A stretch of 47,700 nt of DNA from an uncultured Eubacteriales bacterium. Lineage in GTDB: Bacteria > Bacillota > Clostridia > Christensenellales > UBA1242. The notes below the pieces were generated by a model. That model was not told where the DNA came from, did no database searches, and was given only the letters and a program-made list of their open reading frames with translations. Within the stretch, counting starts at the first letter, position 1, and each line of letters opens with the position of its first letter. A program made the position numbers and the translations under genes. Shown piece by piece: positions 6,731 to 14,227 of this stretch. The stretch spans positions 1 to 47,700 of the forward strand of contig CARTDZ010000003.1 in NCBI GenBank assembly GCA_949067325.1, given 5' to 3'.

Positions 6731-9280
6731 TTATCCTCTGTTTAAAGCATCTTTTGCTTGATTGATAAGTTCTACAAATGACTTGTCTGTGTTTTGTATA
6801 TATTCATTGATATCTATGCCTTTTGTGTTAAGATCAAATTCGCTTTCAAGCTGCTTTGTAAGCATTTCAAATACTGGGTTTATTATTTCCTTAAATTCTT
6901 CACTTTCAAGCACGCTGTCACGGATTTCGTCAAGGAATGCTCCAAGAGCTTCACTGTTCATATCAATCATATTGGTTGTATTTTCTATAGTGTTATAGAA
7001 TTTGGCCATGCTGATAATAATATCGCAAACTTGTTGTGCTTGGTCATCTGGGTGGCCTTCAATGAGTATAAGTTTTGTTTCGTCTATTGTCTCATTGCCT
7101 TTGCCAAGCTGTCTTGAAGCGCTGTCGATCGCCGCGAAAAGCTGGCTTCTAAGGCTTATTGTTGAATTTGCGTAAAGAATTGGCTTTAAGATAGCTTCAA
7201 GATCAACATCTTCTTGAAGAAGTACTTTTGCTGCGCCATCATTGCCAGCGTTAAGAAGTTCATCAATAAGAGTTGAGTTTGCATGAGGCTGATTGAGAGC
7301 AATTATCAATTGGTTGATATAACGAAGGTCAGCTTTGCGAAGGTCATAGGTGTTTATGCTTGAAAAGTCTACGAGATTTGGGTCGCTTATATCATCAAGC
7401 AAACCAAAGACAAGATCTTCTGTGAAATCAATTTGAGACAGTGGCAACAAAAGTTTGCCTAGGTACAAATCTTGTTGACCTTGAGGTTGTTTCTGGCTTT
7501 CATTTGCAAGAAGTTTGAGTACATCAGCTGCAGTAAATTCTTGTCCACCTTGAACGAATTGATAAATATTGATTTTTTTGACCTCTTCAAGTGAGCTTGA
7601 AAGGAAGGCAAACATTTGAGCATAATTTGTCACTAGAACAACATTTCCTTGAGCGTCTTTGACTTCTTGAGTTGGAAGAGCGAAGTTGTTGTCTTCCAAA
7701 AGTTTGTCAATAACTGACTTGCCTTGGTTGTTTTTGAGAATTTCAATTGCTCTGACATCATCAATAGTTTTGCCAAGAAGAGTGAGAGTGTTTGTAAGAT
7801 CTGTTTGGTCTTCAGGATTGATAAGATTTGCTGGCGAAGAAAGCACTTCTTGAATATCTACACTATCAACCAATGCTGAAGCATCTTTCAAAAGGCTTGA
7901 AATTTGAGCTGAAAGATTTTTCCAGTCTTGTTCAGTAAAGTCAGACGTGTTTGCCTCAGCCTTGTCAAGGCCTGTTATCACCTTATCAAGCATAAAGTTG
8001 GTAACTGTTGCCGCACTATTTCTTATCATGTTCATTGAGAAAATATTTTCTACAGCTTTTGAAGTGCCTTCAAAGTTGTTATCAGTTGTGAGAAGTTTTA
8101 TAAGTTCAAGCGAAAGACCTGATGTCTCTTCTTCGCTTTCATTCATTTGATCTTTTACATTGTCAATAACGCCGCTTTCAGCCAAGTTTTTGAAAGCATT
8201 GAAAATTTGTTTGATATCGTTTGAAAAATAACTGCTTTTATCTTCTATTTGATTTAAGCCTTCGCCAATATCGTCGAGAATATCTGAATATTCTGCCAAA
8301 GATTGAGCAAATGAATAGTCGTTGTAATTTATTATCACATCAGCCGCCAAATCGCAAACTATTTTTGAGAAAAGCTTGCTGTCAAGCACATTTTCAACAA
8401 TACCTTCAAGTTTTTCAAAGTCAATTGACGCAAACTTTTTGTTTTTGTTTATTCCTTGTTGTAGGCTATTATATGCTGAATACGCTGAGATGTAAGCGCT
8501 GGCTTCTTGTCTGATATACAAATTTTCTCCGTCAATTTTGACCTTTGAAAGATAGTCAAACATAGCATTATCAAGCCCAAACACGCCGCCAATCGCACAA
8601 AAGGCTGTTTTGTCAAGAGCTTTGAAAGTGTCAAGCACCAAGTTTTCTTCAATAGCGACAATGGTTTGGTCTCCATCAGCGTTGTCGTCTATTTCACCAG
8701 AATAGTCTTCTGCCAGCTCTGCTGTGACAAAAACATCTTGAGGCTGAGCAATCTCATTGGCAAGACCTATAAGTGAAGCAAGAGGTGCAAACGCAAAGAT
8801 AGAAAGAAGAAAAGCCCGCACTGTGCCAACTGCACCACCAAGCAGTCTATGTCTCTTTTTGCCTGGTTTGTTTTTGAGAAAAATAACGGCTATAATCTTA
8901 TAGATAATATATATAAAGAGTTCTATAATCAAAGTGAGAACTATAAATACAAGTGTGCCAACGAGAGCTGCAGGCAATTTGTTTAAAAGCACTTCAATAT
9001 TTGGACTGGCATTGGCCATTTGTGACAAATCAGCGTTTGAAGCTAACAACTCATAAACAAACTGTGAAAGAGGTTGGCTCACGCCATTTATCGTGATTGT
9101 CACACTGAGCGTCATGTTTGTTATGAGCGGCGTCAAGAAAAACGCAATCAAAATGCCTACAATAGAAAAAGCAAGATTGACTGAAGCTTTTTTAAATCCT
9201 CGCCATAAACCAATTAAAAAGCCAATAACTAGCACCACTGCAAAAGCAATATTTAGTGATAAAGCCATTGTTGACCCCAT
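6731..9280 (-). CDS. CvpA-like membrane protein with a very long C-terminal extension
   Basis: The first 175 residues resemble the CvpA (colicin V production) family: four hydrophobic segments at about 7-25, 34-54, 104-136 and 150-173, with IGLWRGF and GGAVGTVRAFLLS in the typical places. A further 670 residues follow that I cannot assign. They are acidic, look mostly alpha-helical and lack Cys, so they may form a large soluble domain; CvpA proteins usually end soon after the fourth segment. The frame is open from a GTG at 9289, but the ATG at 9280, 8 nt after a strong AAGGAGG, is the natural start (849 residues). It is the first gene of the operon running into rsmH, with almost no gap. The function is unknown. 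Confidence 0.75.
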   Translation of the reverse strand: MGSTMALSLNIAFAVVLVIGFLIGLWRGFKKASVNLAFSIVGILIAFFLTPLITNMTLSVTITINGVSQPLSQFVYELLASNADLSQMANASPNIEVLLNKLPAALVGTLVFIVLTLIIELFIYIIYKIIAVIFLKNKPGKKRHRLLGGAVGTVRAFLLSIFAFAPLASLIGLANEIAQPQDVFVTAELAEDYSGEIDDNADGDQTIVAIEENLVLDTFKALDKTAFCAIGGVFGLDNAMFDYLSKVKIDGENLYIRQEASAYISAYSAYNSLQQGINKNKKFASIDFEKLEGIVENVLDSKLFSKIVCDLAADVIINYNDYSFAQSLAEYSDILDDIGEGLNQIEDKSSYFSNDIKQIFNAFKNLAESGVIDNVKDQMNESEEETSGLSLELIKLLTTDNNFEGTSKAVENIFSMNMIRNSAATVTNFMLDKVITGLDKAEANTSDFTEQDWKNLSAQISSLLKDASALVDSVDIQEVLSSPANLINPEDQTDLTNTLTLLGKTIDDVRAIEILKNNQGKSVIDKLLEDNNFALPTQEVKDAQGNVVLVTNYAQMFAFLSSSLEEVKKINIYQFVQGGQEFTAADVLKLLANESQKQPQGQQDLYLGKLLLPLSQIDFTEDLVFGLLDDISDPNLVDFSSINTYDLRKADLRYINQLIIALNQPHANSTLIDELLNAGNDGAAKVLLQEDVDLEAILKPILYANSTISLRSQLFAAIDSASRQLGKGNETIDETKLILIEGHPDDQAQQVCDIIISMAKFYNTIENTTNMIDMNSEALGAFLDEIRDSVLESEEFKEIINPVFEMLTKQLESEFDLNTKGIDINEYIQNTDKSFVELINQAKDALNRG

Positions 9281-9655
9281 AAATGTCACCTCCTTGACTA
9301 TGAATATATATTAAAACATTTGCATAATTTTTTCAAGTAAATTAAAGTTAAAAGCAGCAAAAGTTGTTTTAAGACAACAAATTTTTCAACTTTTTAACAT
9401 TTTTTTATGCTCTTTGTGTGGATTTTTTTGAAATTGTTTTTGTTGTTTTTTTGACTATTTAACATAAAAAAACAAGTTTACTTTGTTATTATACCCCTAT
9501 TTGTAGCTCACAAACCCAAAAAGTTTGGCTGAAGCAAATTGCGACTTGCGAAAGTCGTTTTTTCAACTTTTCTTGTTTTATAGAGGGTTAAGTTATATAT
9601 CAATAACCAAGGTCGATTTTTGCAAAAAATTGTTGCATTTTTTATTGAAAATCAT
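9281..9655. other. Intergenic region between divergent operons
   Basis: About 490 bases separate the two divergent start codons. This part is strongly T-rich on the plus strand up to about 9480 and must hold the promoter of the rsmH-ftsI operon, but I could not pick a convincing pair of boxes for it. It also contains the candidate small RNA at 9499-9563. No ORF with a ribosome site was seen. Confidence 0.6.
9499..9563 (+). ncRNA. Candidate small RNA with two hairpins and an intrinsic terminator
   Basis: An extended -10 element (TG-t-TATTAT, 9484-9492) would start a transcript near 9499. Two stem-loops follow: one at 9505-9530 (CAAAC/GTTTG with an outer AGC/GCT), and one at 9542-9557 with a 6-bp stem (CGACTT/AAGTCG) closed by the GNRA tetraloop GCGA. 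The second is followed at once by TTTTTT, the form of an intrinsic terminator. No ORF is present. The family is not recognised. It could also be only the terminator of a short leader transcript. Confidence 0.4.
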
Positions 9656-9684
9656 TTGACTTTTTTTTAATAAAAAACTAACAT
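9656..9684 (+). promoter_or_regulatory. Promoter of nrdD-nrdG
   Basis: TTGACT (9656-9661) and TAACAT (9679-9684) are separated by 17 nt. The predicted start of transcription, near 9691, lies just upstream of the two NrdR boxes. Confidence 0.65.
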
Positions 9685-9697
9685 TAAAATCGAACGC

Positions 9698-9743
9698 ATA
9701 CAATATGTAGTGCCTAAAAGAATAAAAACACTAGATATTGTAT
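9698..9743 (+). promoter_or_regulatory. Pair of NrdR boxes
   Basis: ATACAATATGTAGTGC (9698-9713) and ACACTAGATATTGTAT (9728-9743) both resemble the NrdR consensus ACACWATATNTNGTGT. The second, read on the other strand, matches the first at 14 of 16 bases. Their starts are 30 bp apart, about three helical turns, which is the arrangement NrdR tetramers use to repress ribonucleotide reductase genes. They lie just downstream of the promoter, so bound NrdR would block transcription when dATP is plentiful. Confidence 0.85.
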
Positions 9744-9773
9744 AAGTATTCATTTGCCAAGGAGGAGGTAAAA

Positions 9774-12110
9774 ATGGTAAAGCAAATACTAAAAAGAGAT
9801 GGAAGAATTGTCAGTTATGACGTGTCAAAAATTGAAAACGCCATTGTAAAAGCGATGAACGCTGTTGGTGATCGTGAGATAAAACTTGCCAAAAAGCTGG
9901 CTGGTGAAGTTGAAAGTGAAATTGACAACAGATTTTCTGACAAATCACCTACTGTTGAAGAGATACAAGACATTGTTGAAAAAGTTTTGATGAAAAAAGG
10001 TCACTCTGAAGTAGCGAAAGCATATATTCTTTATCGCGAAAAAAGAAACAGGGTGAGAGTTATGAACACTGACCTTATGAAAACCCTTGACAAGATCAGC
10101 AATACAGACGCAAAAGATTCAGACCTTAAGCGTGAAAACGCCAACGTAGATGGTGACACTGCAATGGGCGTCATGCTCAAATATGGTGCTGAAAGTGCCA
10201 AGAACTATAACGTCAATGCTATAATCGACCCAAAGCAAGCAAAAGCGTATCTTAACGGCGATATTCACATTCACGACTTTGATTTTTATACGCTTACTGA
10301 AACCTGCTGCCAAATAGATATTGTAAAACTCTTTAAAGGCGGATTTCATACAGGACACGGCTCAGTGCGTGAACCAAATGATATCAGAACGTATGCATCT
10401 CTTGTTTGCATTGCAATTCAAGCCAACCAAAACGAGCAACATGGTGGCCAAAGCGTGCCAAACTTTGATTATGGTTGTGCCCCTGGCGTGGCAAAGACTT
10501 ACAAAAAGCTTTATAGACAAAACTTTGCAAAAGCTTACAGCATGATAGTTGGCAAAAAGAAAGAAGAGGAGATTATCAATCTTCTCAAAGACATTGAAAA
10601 GAAAGAAAATCTTGCCCCAACACTTGCAACTTCAAAAGCTTACAACAAAGCTGAGGAAGCGCTTATGGAAAAACTTAAGGTAAGCAAAGAGGACTACAAA
10701 AAAATCAAAAAGTTTGCTTTGGATCATGCCCTTGCTGAAACTGACGAGGCAACGCATCAAGCAATGGAAGCAATCATACACAACCTCAACACCATGCACT
10801 CTCGTGCTGGCGCTCAAGTGCCTTTCTCTTCAATCAACTTTGGTACAGACACATCTCCTGAAGGCCGCATGGTCATCAAAAACATTTTGAAAGCTACTGA
10901 AGAAGGTTTAGGAAACGGCGAAACAGCAATCTTCCCAATCTCAATCTTCAAAGTCAAGGAAGGCATCAACTACAACCCAGGCGAGCCTAACTATGACCTC
11001 TTCAAACAAGCAATCGAAGTGAGCAGCAAGAGAATGTTTCCAAACTTCTCTTTCATCGACGCACCATTCAACCTTCAATACTACAAAAAAGGCCGCCCAG
11101 AAACAGAAGTTTCGTATATGGGCTGCAGAACAAGAGTTATGGGCAATGTTTATGACCCAGACCGTCAAATCACTTTTGGAAGAGGCAACCTTTCTTTCAC
11201 ATCAATCAACCTTCCTCGTCTTGCAATTGAGGCAAAGGGCGATTTGAAAAAATTCTATTCTTCTCTTGATGAGATGATGGAACTTGTGACCCAACAACTT
11301 CTCGACCGTTTTGAAATACAAAAGTCAAAACACGTTTACAACTATCCCTTCCTCATGGGTCAAGGCATTTGGATTGACTCTGACAAGCTTGGCCCAACTG
11401 ACAGCGTAGCTGAAGTATTGAAGCATGGCTCACTCACCTATGGTTTTATTGGCCTTGCTGAAACTCTTATTGCCCTCACTGGCAAACACCACGGCCAATC
11501 ACAAAAATCTTGGAAGCTTGGCTATGAAATCATCAAACATATGCGCGACTTTGCTGACAAGAAGAGTGAAGAGATGAAGCTTAACTTCACAGTTATTGCA
11601 ACGCCAGCTGAAGGTCTTTCAGGACGTTTTGTAAGAATAGACAAAAAGAAATATGGCATTATCAAAGGCGTTACTGACAAAGAATACTATACAAACAGCT
11701 TCCATGTGCCAGTTTATTACAACATTTCTGCAGATAAAAAGATCGATCTTGAAGCGCCTTTCCACGATCTTTGCAATGGTGGACACATCTCTTATATAGA
11801 ACTTGACGGCGACACTTCAAACAATCTTGAAGCTTTTGAAAAGATTGTTCGTCACATGAAAGAAGCTGGAATTGGTTATGGTGCAATCAATCACCCTATC
11901 GACCGTGACCCTGTTTGTGGCTATAACGGTATCATTGGCGACACCTGTCCTCACTGCGGCAGAAAGGAAAATGAAGGCGAGTTTGGCTTTGAACGTATCA
12001 GAAGAATCACTGGCTATCTTGTAGGAACGCTTGACCGCTTCAACAACGCTAAACGTGCAGAAGAGCATGACCGCGTAAAACATGGCACAAACTGCAACTG
12101 CAAAGACTAA
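9774..12110 (+). CDS. nrdD: Anaerobic ribonucleoside-triphosphate reductase (class III)
   Basis: NrdD reduces ribonucleoside triphosphates to deoxy forms with a glycyl radical, supplying dNTPs without oxygen. The N-terminus is an ATP-cone (VKQILKRDGRIVSYDVSKIENAI), the allosteric domain that reads dATP. The body carries the family blocks ETCCQIDIVKLFKGGFHTGH and NQNEQHGGQSVPNFDYG. Near the end are the zinc site (C715, with C725/C728 in CPHCG) and the radical glycine, about residue 747, in RRITGYLVG. An in-frame TTG at 9738 lies within the second NrdR box, so the ATG at 9774 is preferred; AAGGAGGAGG stands directly before it. It has 778 residues. Its activase NrdG follows 112 nt later. Confidence 0.97.
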   Translation: MVKQILKRDGRIVSYDVSKIENAIVKAMNAVGDREIKLAKKLAGEVESEIDNRFSDKSPTVEEIQDIVEKVLMKKGHSEVAKAYILYREKRNRVRVMNTDLMKTLDKISNTDAKDSDLKRENANVDGDTAMGVMLKYGAESAKNYNVNAIIDPKQAKAYLNGDIHIHDFDFYTLTETCCQIDIVKLFKGGFHTGHGSVREPNDIRTYASLVCIAIQANQNEQHGGQSVPNFDYGCAPGVAKTYKKLYRQNFAKAYSMIVGKKKEEEIINLLKDIEKKENLAPTLATSKAYNKAEEALMEKLKVSKEDYKKIKKFALDHALAETDEATHQAMEAIIHNLNTMHSRAGAQVPFSSINFGTDTSPEGRMVIKNILKATEEGLGNGETAIFPISIFKVKEGINYNPGEPNYDLFKQAIEVSSKRMFPNFSFIDAPFNLQYYKKGRPETEVSYMGCRTRVMGNVYDPDRQITFGRGNLSFTSINLPRLAIEAKGDLKKFYSSLDEMMELVTQQLLDRFEIQKSKHVYNYPFLMGQGIWIDSDKLGPTDSVAEVLKHGSLTYGFIGLAETLIALTGKHHGQSQKSWKLGYEIIKHMRDFADKKSEEMKLNFTVIATPAEGLSGRFVRIDKKKYGIIKGVTDKEYYTNSFHVPVYYNISADKKIDLEAPFHDLCNGGHISYIELDGDTSNNLEAFEKIVRHMKEAGIGYGAINHPIDRDPVCGYNGIIGDTCPHCGRKENEGEFGFERIRRITGYLVGTLDRFNNAKRAEEHDRVKHGTNCNCKD

Positions 12111-12171
12111 CATTTTTTAAAAAAATTGCATTGTTTTATACAAGTCGAATTTACAAAACATCTTATTGGAG

Positions 12172-12193
12172 GCACTCTTAAACATAAGGGTGC
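12172..12193 (+). other. Hairpin between nrdD and nrdG
   Basis: GCACTCTTA pairs with TAAGGGTGC over a 4-nt loop, with one G-T pair. Only a weak T tract follows, so it may reduce rather than stop read-through, or protect the mRNA end of nrdD. A TTGGAGG stretch lies just upstream without a start codon after it. Confidence 0.45.
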
Positions 12194-12222
12194 TTTCAAA
12201 AACCTTAAAAGGATAAAAATTT

Positions 12223-12738
12223 ATGGCTAAAATCAGAATTTCTGGCATTTGCAACGACTCCATCGTTGACGGGCCAGGTCTTAGGCTGACCTTGTTCACT
12301 CAAGGTTGCCCTCACCACTGCCTTGGCTGCCACAACCCTCAAACTCACGACTTCAAAGGCGGCACAAAAGTCTCAGTCAAAGAGGTTTTCAAACAAATAA
12401 AAGAAAACCCACTCCTAAGCGGTGTAACACTCTCTGGTGGTGAACCTTTTATGCAAGCAAAAACTCTTTTGCCTCTTGTGAAAAAAATCAAAAGCGATCT
12501 TGGCCTCGAAATAGCTGCTTATTCTGGTTTTACATTTGAACAGCTCATCTCAGGCAAAATAAAATACGCAAAAGAACTTTTAGAGCAAATCGACATTTTG
12601 ATTGATGGCAGATTTGTTTTGGCTCAAAAAAGCTTAAACCTCAAATTTAAAGGTTCAAAAAACCAACGCACGCTTGATGTGCCAGCCTCGCTAGCAAAAA
12701 ATCAAGCCGTCCTCTCAAAAGACAAAAGATGGATTTAA
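12223..12738 (+). CDS. nrdG: Anaerobic ribonucleotide reductase activating protein (radical SAM)
   Basis: NrdG uses a 4Fe-4S cluster and S-adenosylmethionine to make the glycyl radical on NrdD. The cluster motif CX3CX2C is at C29, C33 and C36 (QGCPHHCLGCHNP), and the SAM-binding GGEP follows in TLSGGEPF. The opening ISGICNDSIVDGPGLRLTLFTQGC is typical of NrdG. At 171 residues it has the usual length. An AAAGGA ribosome site precedes the ATG. It lies in the same transcription unit as nrdD and ends at a clear terminator. There is no sign of an aerobic class I enzyme in the window. Confidence 0.96.
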   Translation: MAKIRISGICNDSIVDGPGLRLTLFTQGCPHHCLGCHNPQTHDFKGGTKVSVKEVFKQIKENPLLSGVTLSGGEPFMQAKTLLPLVKKIKSDLGLEIAAYSGFTFEQLISGKIKYAKELLEQIDILIDGRFVLAQKSLNLKFKGSKNQRTLDVPASLAKNQAVLSKDKRWI

Positions 12739-12740
12739 AA

Positions 12741-12768
12741 AATACCCCGTAAAAATGGGGTATTTTGT
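12741..12768. terminator. Terminator after nrdG
   Basis: AATACCCC (12741-12748) pairs with GGGGTATT (12757-12764) and runs into a T-rich tail. A run of A on the left lets it act also for the minus-strand XRE gene that converges here. Confidence 0.88.
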
Positions 12769-12789
12769 TTGACTAAAAAATTTAAGGTG

Positions 12790-13044
12790 TTATAATATAT
12801 CTGAACTAAAATTATCGTTGTCGAAAAGTTCACTACTAAAAAATTCAGCCAAAGTAATATTGAAAGCTACACAAATCTTTTGAATAACAGCTAAAGTCAC
12901 AGATTTGTTTTTGCCGTTAATTATTGCATCAAGCGTTGAATGAGGCATATCGGCTTCTATAGCAAGCCAATACCTTGTCTGTTTTCTTTGCGCTAGCAAT
13001 TGTTGTATGCGTAAAGATGTTGCATTTAAGGTTGTATATTTCAT
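12790..13044 (-). CDS. Small XRE-family helix-turn-helix regulator (paralogue 1)
   Basis: An 84-residue protein that is nearly all a lambda-repressor-like DNA-binding fold. The sequence from LRIQQLLAQRKQTRYWLAIEADMPHSTLDAIINGK fits the five-helix XRE pattern, with recognition helix around HSTLDAIING. It shares its layout with the next gene, including an opening TTL/TTKA-A-LRI-LL and an ending FF-S--F--D-FS, so the two are paralogues. An upstream ATG at 13059 is open, but 13044 gives the length of the paralogue. No ribosome site is seen; a CATAAT box ends 6 nt before this ATG, so the mRNA may be leaderless. Target genes are unknown. Confidence 0.78.
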   Translation of the reverse strand: MKYTTLNATSLRIQQLLAQRKQTRYWLAIEADMPHSTLDAIINGKNKSVTLAVIQKICVAFNITLAEFFSSELFDNDNFSSDIL

Positions 13045-13109
13045 GAATTTATTATGCATTATTTTTTTTATTTCTTTATGCCATTTTTATGTGATACACA
13101 ACGATGTTC

Positions 13110-13126
13110 AAGGAGGTGAAATGTAA
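13110..13126 (+). other. Perfect ribosome-binding sequence followed by ATG-TAA
   Basis: On the plus strand, between the two minus-strand XRE genes, AAGGAGGTGA is followed by ATG and then immediately by TAA. It may be a start-stop element, a 9-codon leader starting at 13104, or a remnant of a lost gene. Nothing else in the gap of about 96 bases was recognised. Confidence 0.3.
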
Positions 13127-13140
13127 AAATTAATTACAGA

Positions 13141-13389
13141 TTATCGCGAGAATTTGTCATGAACAAAATAGTCACTGTCAAAAAATTGAGATAAGTTCAT
13201 ACCAAAACCAAATGCAATTTTTTCAATGACATTTAATTTGCATGTATTATTACGTTCTTTCAATATGTAACTAATAGTAGATTGATCAATATCAGCTCGT
13301 TTAGATAACTCATATTGTGATATATCTTGCTTATCCAACAATTCAACTATTCTTAGTGCTACCGCTTTTGTAGTCGTATAACCTTTCAT
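13141..13389 (-). CDS. Small XRE-family helix-turn-helix regulator (paralogue 2)
   Basis: An 82-residue XRE protein with the pattern LRIVELLDKQDISQYELSKRADIDQSTISYILKER; the recognition helix is around QSTISYILK. The C-terminal tail (LSQFFDSDYFVHDKFS) matches the tail of the neighbouring paralogue. There is no ribosome site, but an extended -10 box (TG-c-TAAGAT, 13396-13404) ends 6 nt before the ATG, which points to a leaderless mRNA. A palindrome at 13421-13442 lies just upstream, between this gene and a divergent small gene, and is a good candidate for an autoregulatory operator. It could control that divergent gene as well. Confidence 0.85.
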   Translation of the reverse strand: MKGYTTTKAVALRIVELLDKQDISQYELSKRADIDQSTISYILKERNNTCKLNVIEKIAFGFGMNLSQFFDSDYFVHDKFSR

Positions 13390-13395
13390 ACAAAT

Positions 13396-13404
13396 ATCTT
13401 AGCA
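13396..13404 (-). promoter_or_regulatory. Extended -10 promoter of the XRE gene, leaderless type
   Basis: TG, one base, then TAAGAT, followed by ATTTGT and the ATG. With the usual 6-8 nt from the -10 box to the start of transcription, the mRNA would begin at or next to the start codon. Confidence 0.6.
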
Positions 13405-13420
13405 CTTTTTTAAACAAACT

Positions 13421-13442
13421 ATACTTGACGCACGTCAAATAT
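13421..13442. promoter_or_regulatory. 22-bp imperfect palindrome, candidate operator
   Basis: The core TTGACG-CA-CGTCAA (13425-13438) is a perfect 6-bp inverted repeat, flanked by ATA on the left and TAT on the right. Nine of eleven base pairs in the 22-bp element are symmetric. It sits between the divergent XRE gene and the small cysteine-rich gene and carries a -35-like TTGACG in each direction. Confidence 0.6.
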
Positions 13443-13467
13443 AACATGATTAAATTTGGAGAAAGAA

Positions 13468-13731
13468 ATGAAAAAAAATCATAATGATTGCATATTTTTC
13501 AAACAATATTACACTTTTTCAATCGGTTTTAAAAGATTTGAGCCTGTGGAAGATGGTTGCTGTTCACTCAACAAGCATAATTGCTGTGAAAGCTGCCAAT
13601 TTTATCGCAAAAACATTGAAACTGAAAAAGAGAAAGCGATTTGTATTGAACTTGAGCAGCAAATTTCAAACTTACAAAAAGAAGCCGAAAGACTTTATCT
13701 TTGTTTAGTTCAAATCTACAAAAAAGACTAA
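13468..13731 (+). CDS. Small cysteine-rich protein of unknown function
   Basis: An 87-residue protein that I do not recognise. Its first half is rich in Cys and aromatic residues: C8, then a CC-X6-CC-X2-C cluster at residues 31-43, which could bind a metal such as zinc or iron-sulphur, though this is only suggested by spacing. The second half (about 48-80) looks like one amphipathic helix, perhaps a short coiled coil. A TTG at 13456 is in frame, but the ATG at 13468 has GGAG at good distance and is preferred. It is divergent from the XRE gene across a palindrome, so it may be its regulatory target. It ends at a hairpin. Confidence 0.7.
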   Translation: MKKNHNDCIFFKQYYTFSIGFKRFEPVEDGCCSLNKHNCCESCQFYRKNIETEKEKAICIELEQQISNLQKEAERLYLCLVQIYKKD

Positions 13732-13745
13732 AAAAAAGCAAAAAC

Positions 13746-13763
13746 AAAGCTTTAAGCTTTTTT
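13746..13763 (+). terminator. Terminator after the cysteine-rich gene
   Basis: AAAGCT (13746-13751) pairs with AGCTTT (13755-13760) over a 3-nt loop, followed by T residues. The stem is short. Confidence 0.55.
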
Positions 13764-13818
13764 CATACACTCCTTTTTGTCGAAATGTGTCAGTTTGTGT
13801 TATATTTTGTGAATTTTA

Positions 13819-13833
13819 ACTCAAATTTTGAGT
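13819..13833. promoter_or_regulatory. Palindrome upstream of a third XRE gene
   Basis: ACTCAAATTTTGAGT is a perfect inverted repeat with 7-bp arms around one base. It lies about 60-70 nt before the XRE start codon, just upstream of the likely promoter (TACAAT at 13862-13867), and may be the operator of that regulator. Confidence 0.5.
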
Positions 13834-13891
13834 AACGATAAAAATTTCTTGAAAATTGTTCTACAATCTAGGTATCAAGAGGAAAAGGACT

Positions 13892-14092
13892 ATGGTAGGA
13901 GATAGAATAAGGCTGCTCAGAAATGAGAGGAACATTTCTCAAGATGCACTAGCGAAAAGCATTACTTCAAATCAAAAGCAAGTCAGCAAGTGGGAACGTG
14001 GACAGATTGAGCCAAACATTGATATGCTCAAAAAACTTGCTGATTATTTTGGCGTAAGTGTTGACTATCTTATTGAGCGAGTTGACTATTAG
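13892..14092 (+). CDS. XRE-family helix-turn-helix regulator
   Basis: A 66-residue protein made up of just one XRE domain: IRLLRNERNISQDALAKSITSNQKQVSKWERGQIEPNIDMLKKLADYFGVSVDYLIE. The VSKWERGQ recognition helix and the ending FGVSVDYLIERVDY are typical of Firmicute phage-type and chromosomal regulators. The frame extends upstream to 13856, but the ATG at 13892 follows GAGGAAAAGG and starts the domain correctly. It resembles the XRE protein encoded at 24321-24527 more than the pair at 12.8-13.4 kb. The target is unknown; the palindrome at 13819-13833 suggests autoregulation. Confidence 0.88.
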   Translation: MVGDRIRLLRNERNISQDALAKSITSNQKQVSKWERGQIEPNIDMLKKLADYFGVSVDYLIERVDY

Positions 14093-14110
14093 TGACGTTG
14101 TCACGTTTTT
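14092..14110 (+). terminator. Weak hairpin at the end of the XRE gene
   Basis: GTGAC pairs with GTCAC over a 3-nt loop and is followed by TTTTT. It starts at the last base of the gene. A much stronger terminator follows at 14146. Confidence 0.4.
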
Positions 14111-14145
14111 AAAAAAAGTTTGTTTAAAAAATCTGGTTGAAATTG

Positions 14146-14170
14146 AAGGTGCTTTCTCAAGCACCTTTTT
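14146..14170 (+). terminator. Terminator downstream of the XRE gene
   Basis: AAGGTGCTT (14146-14154) pairs perfectly with AAGCACCTT (14159-14167) over a 4-nt loop, followed by T residues. Confidence 0.88.
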
Positions 14171-14178
14171 AATTTGAG

Positions 14179-14206
14179 TTGACTTTTTTGATTTGATTGT
14201 GATAAT
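14179..14206 (+). promoter_or_regulatory. Promoter of metG
   Basis: TTGACT (14179-14184), 16 nt, then GATAAT (14201-14206) with an upstream TG that makes it an extended -10. Transcription should start near 14213, which leaves a leader of only about 15 nt before the ATG at 14228. No T-box or S-box structure fits in this space. Confidence 0.82.
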
Positions 14207-14227
14207 ATTCTATTTATGGAGAAAAAC

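Noticed and set aside
13456..13467. TTG start for the cysteine-rich gene
   Set aside because: The ATG at 13468 has GGAG at the right distance, and the TTG overlaps that site.
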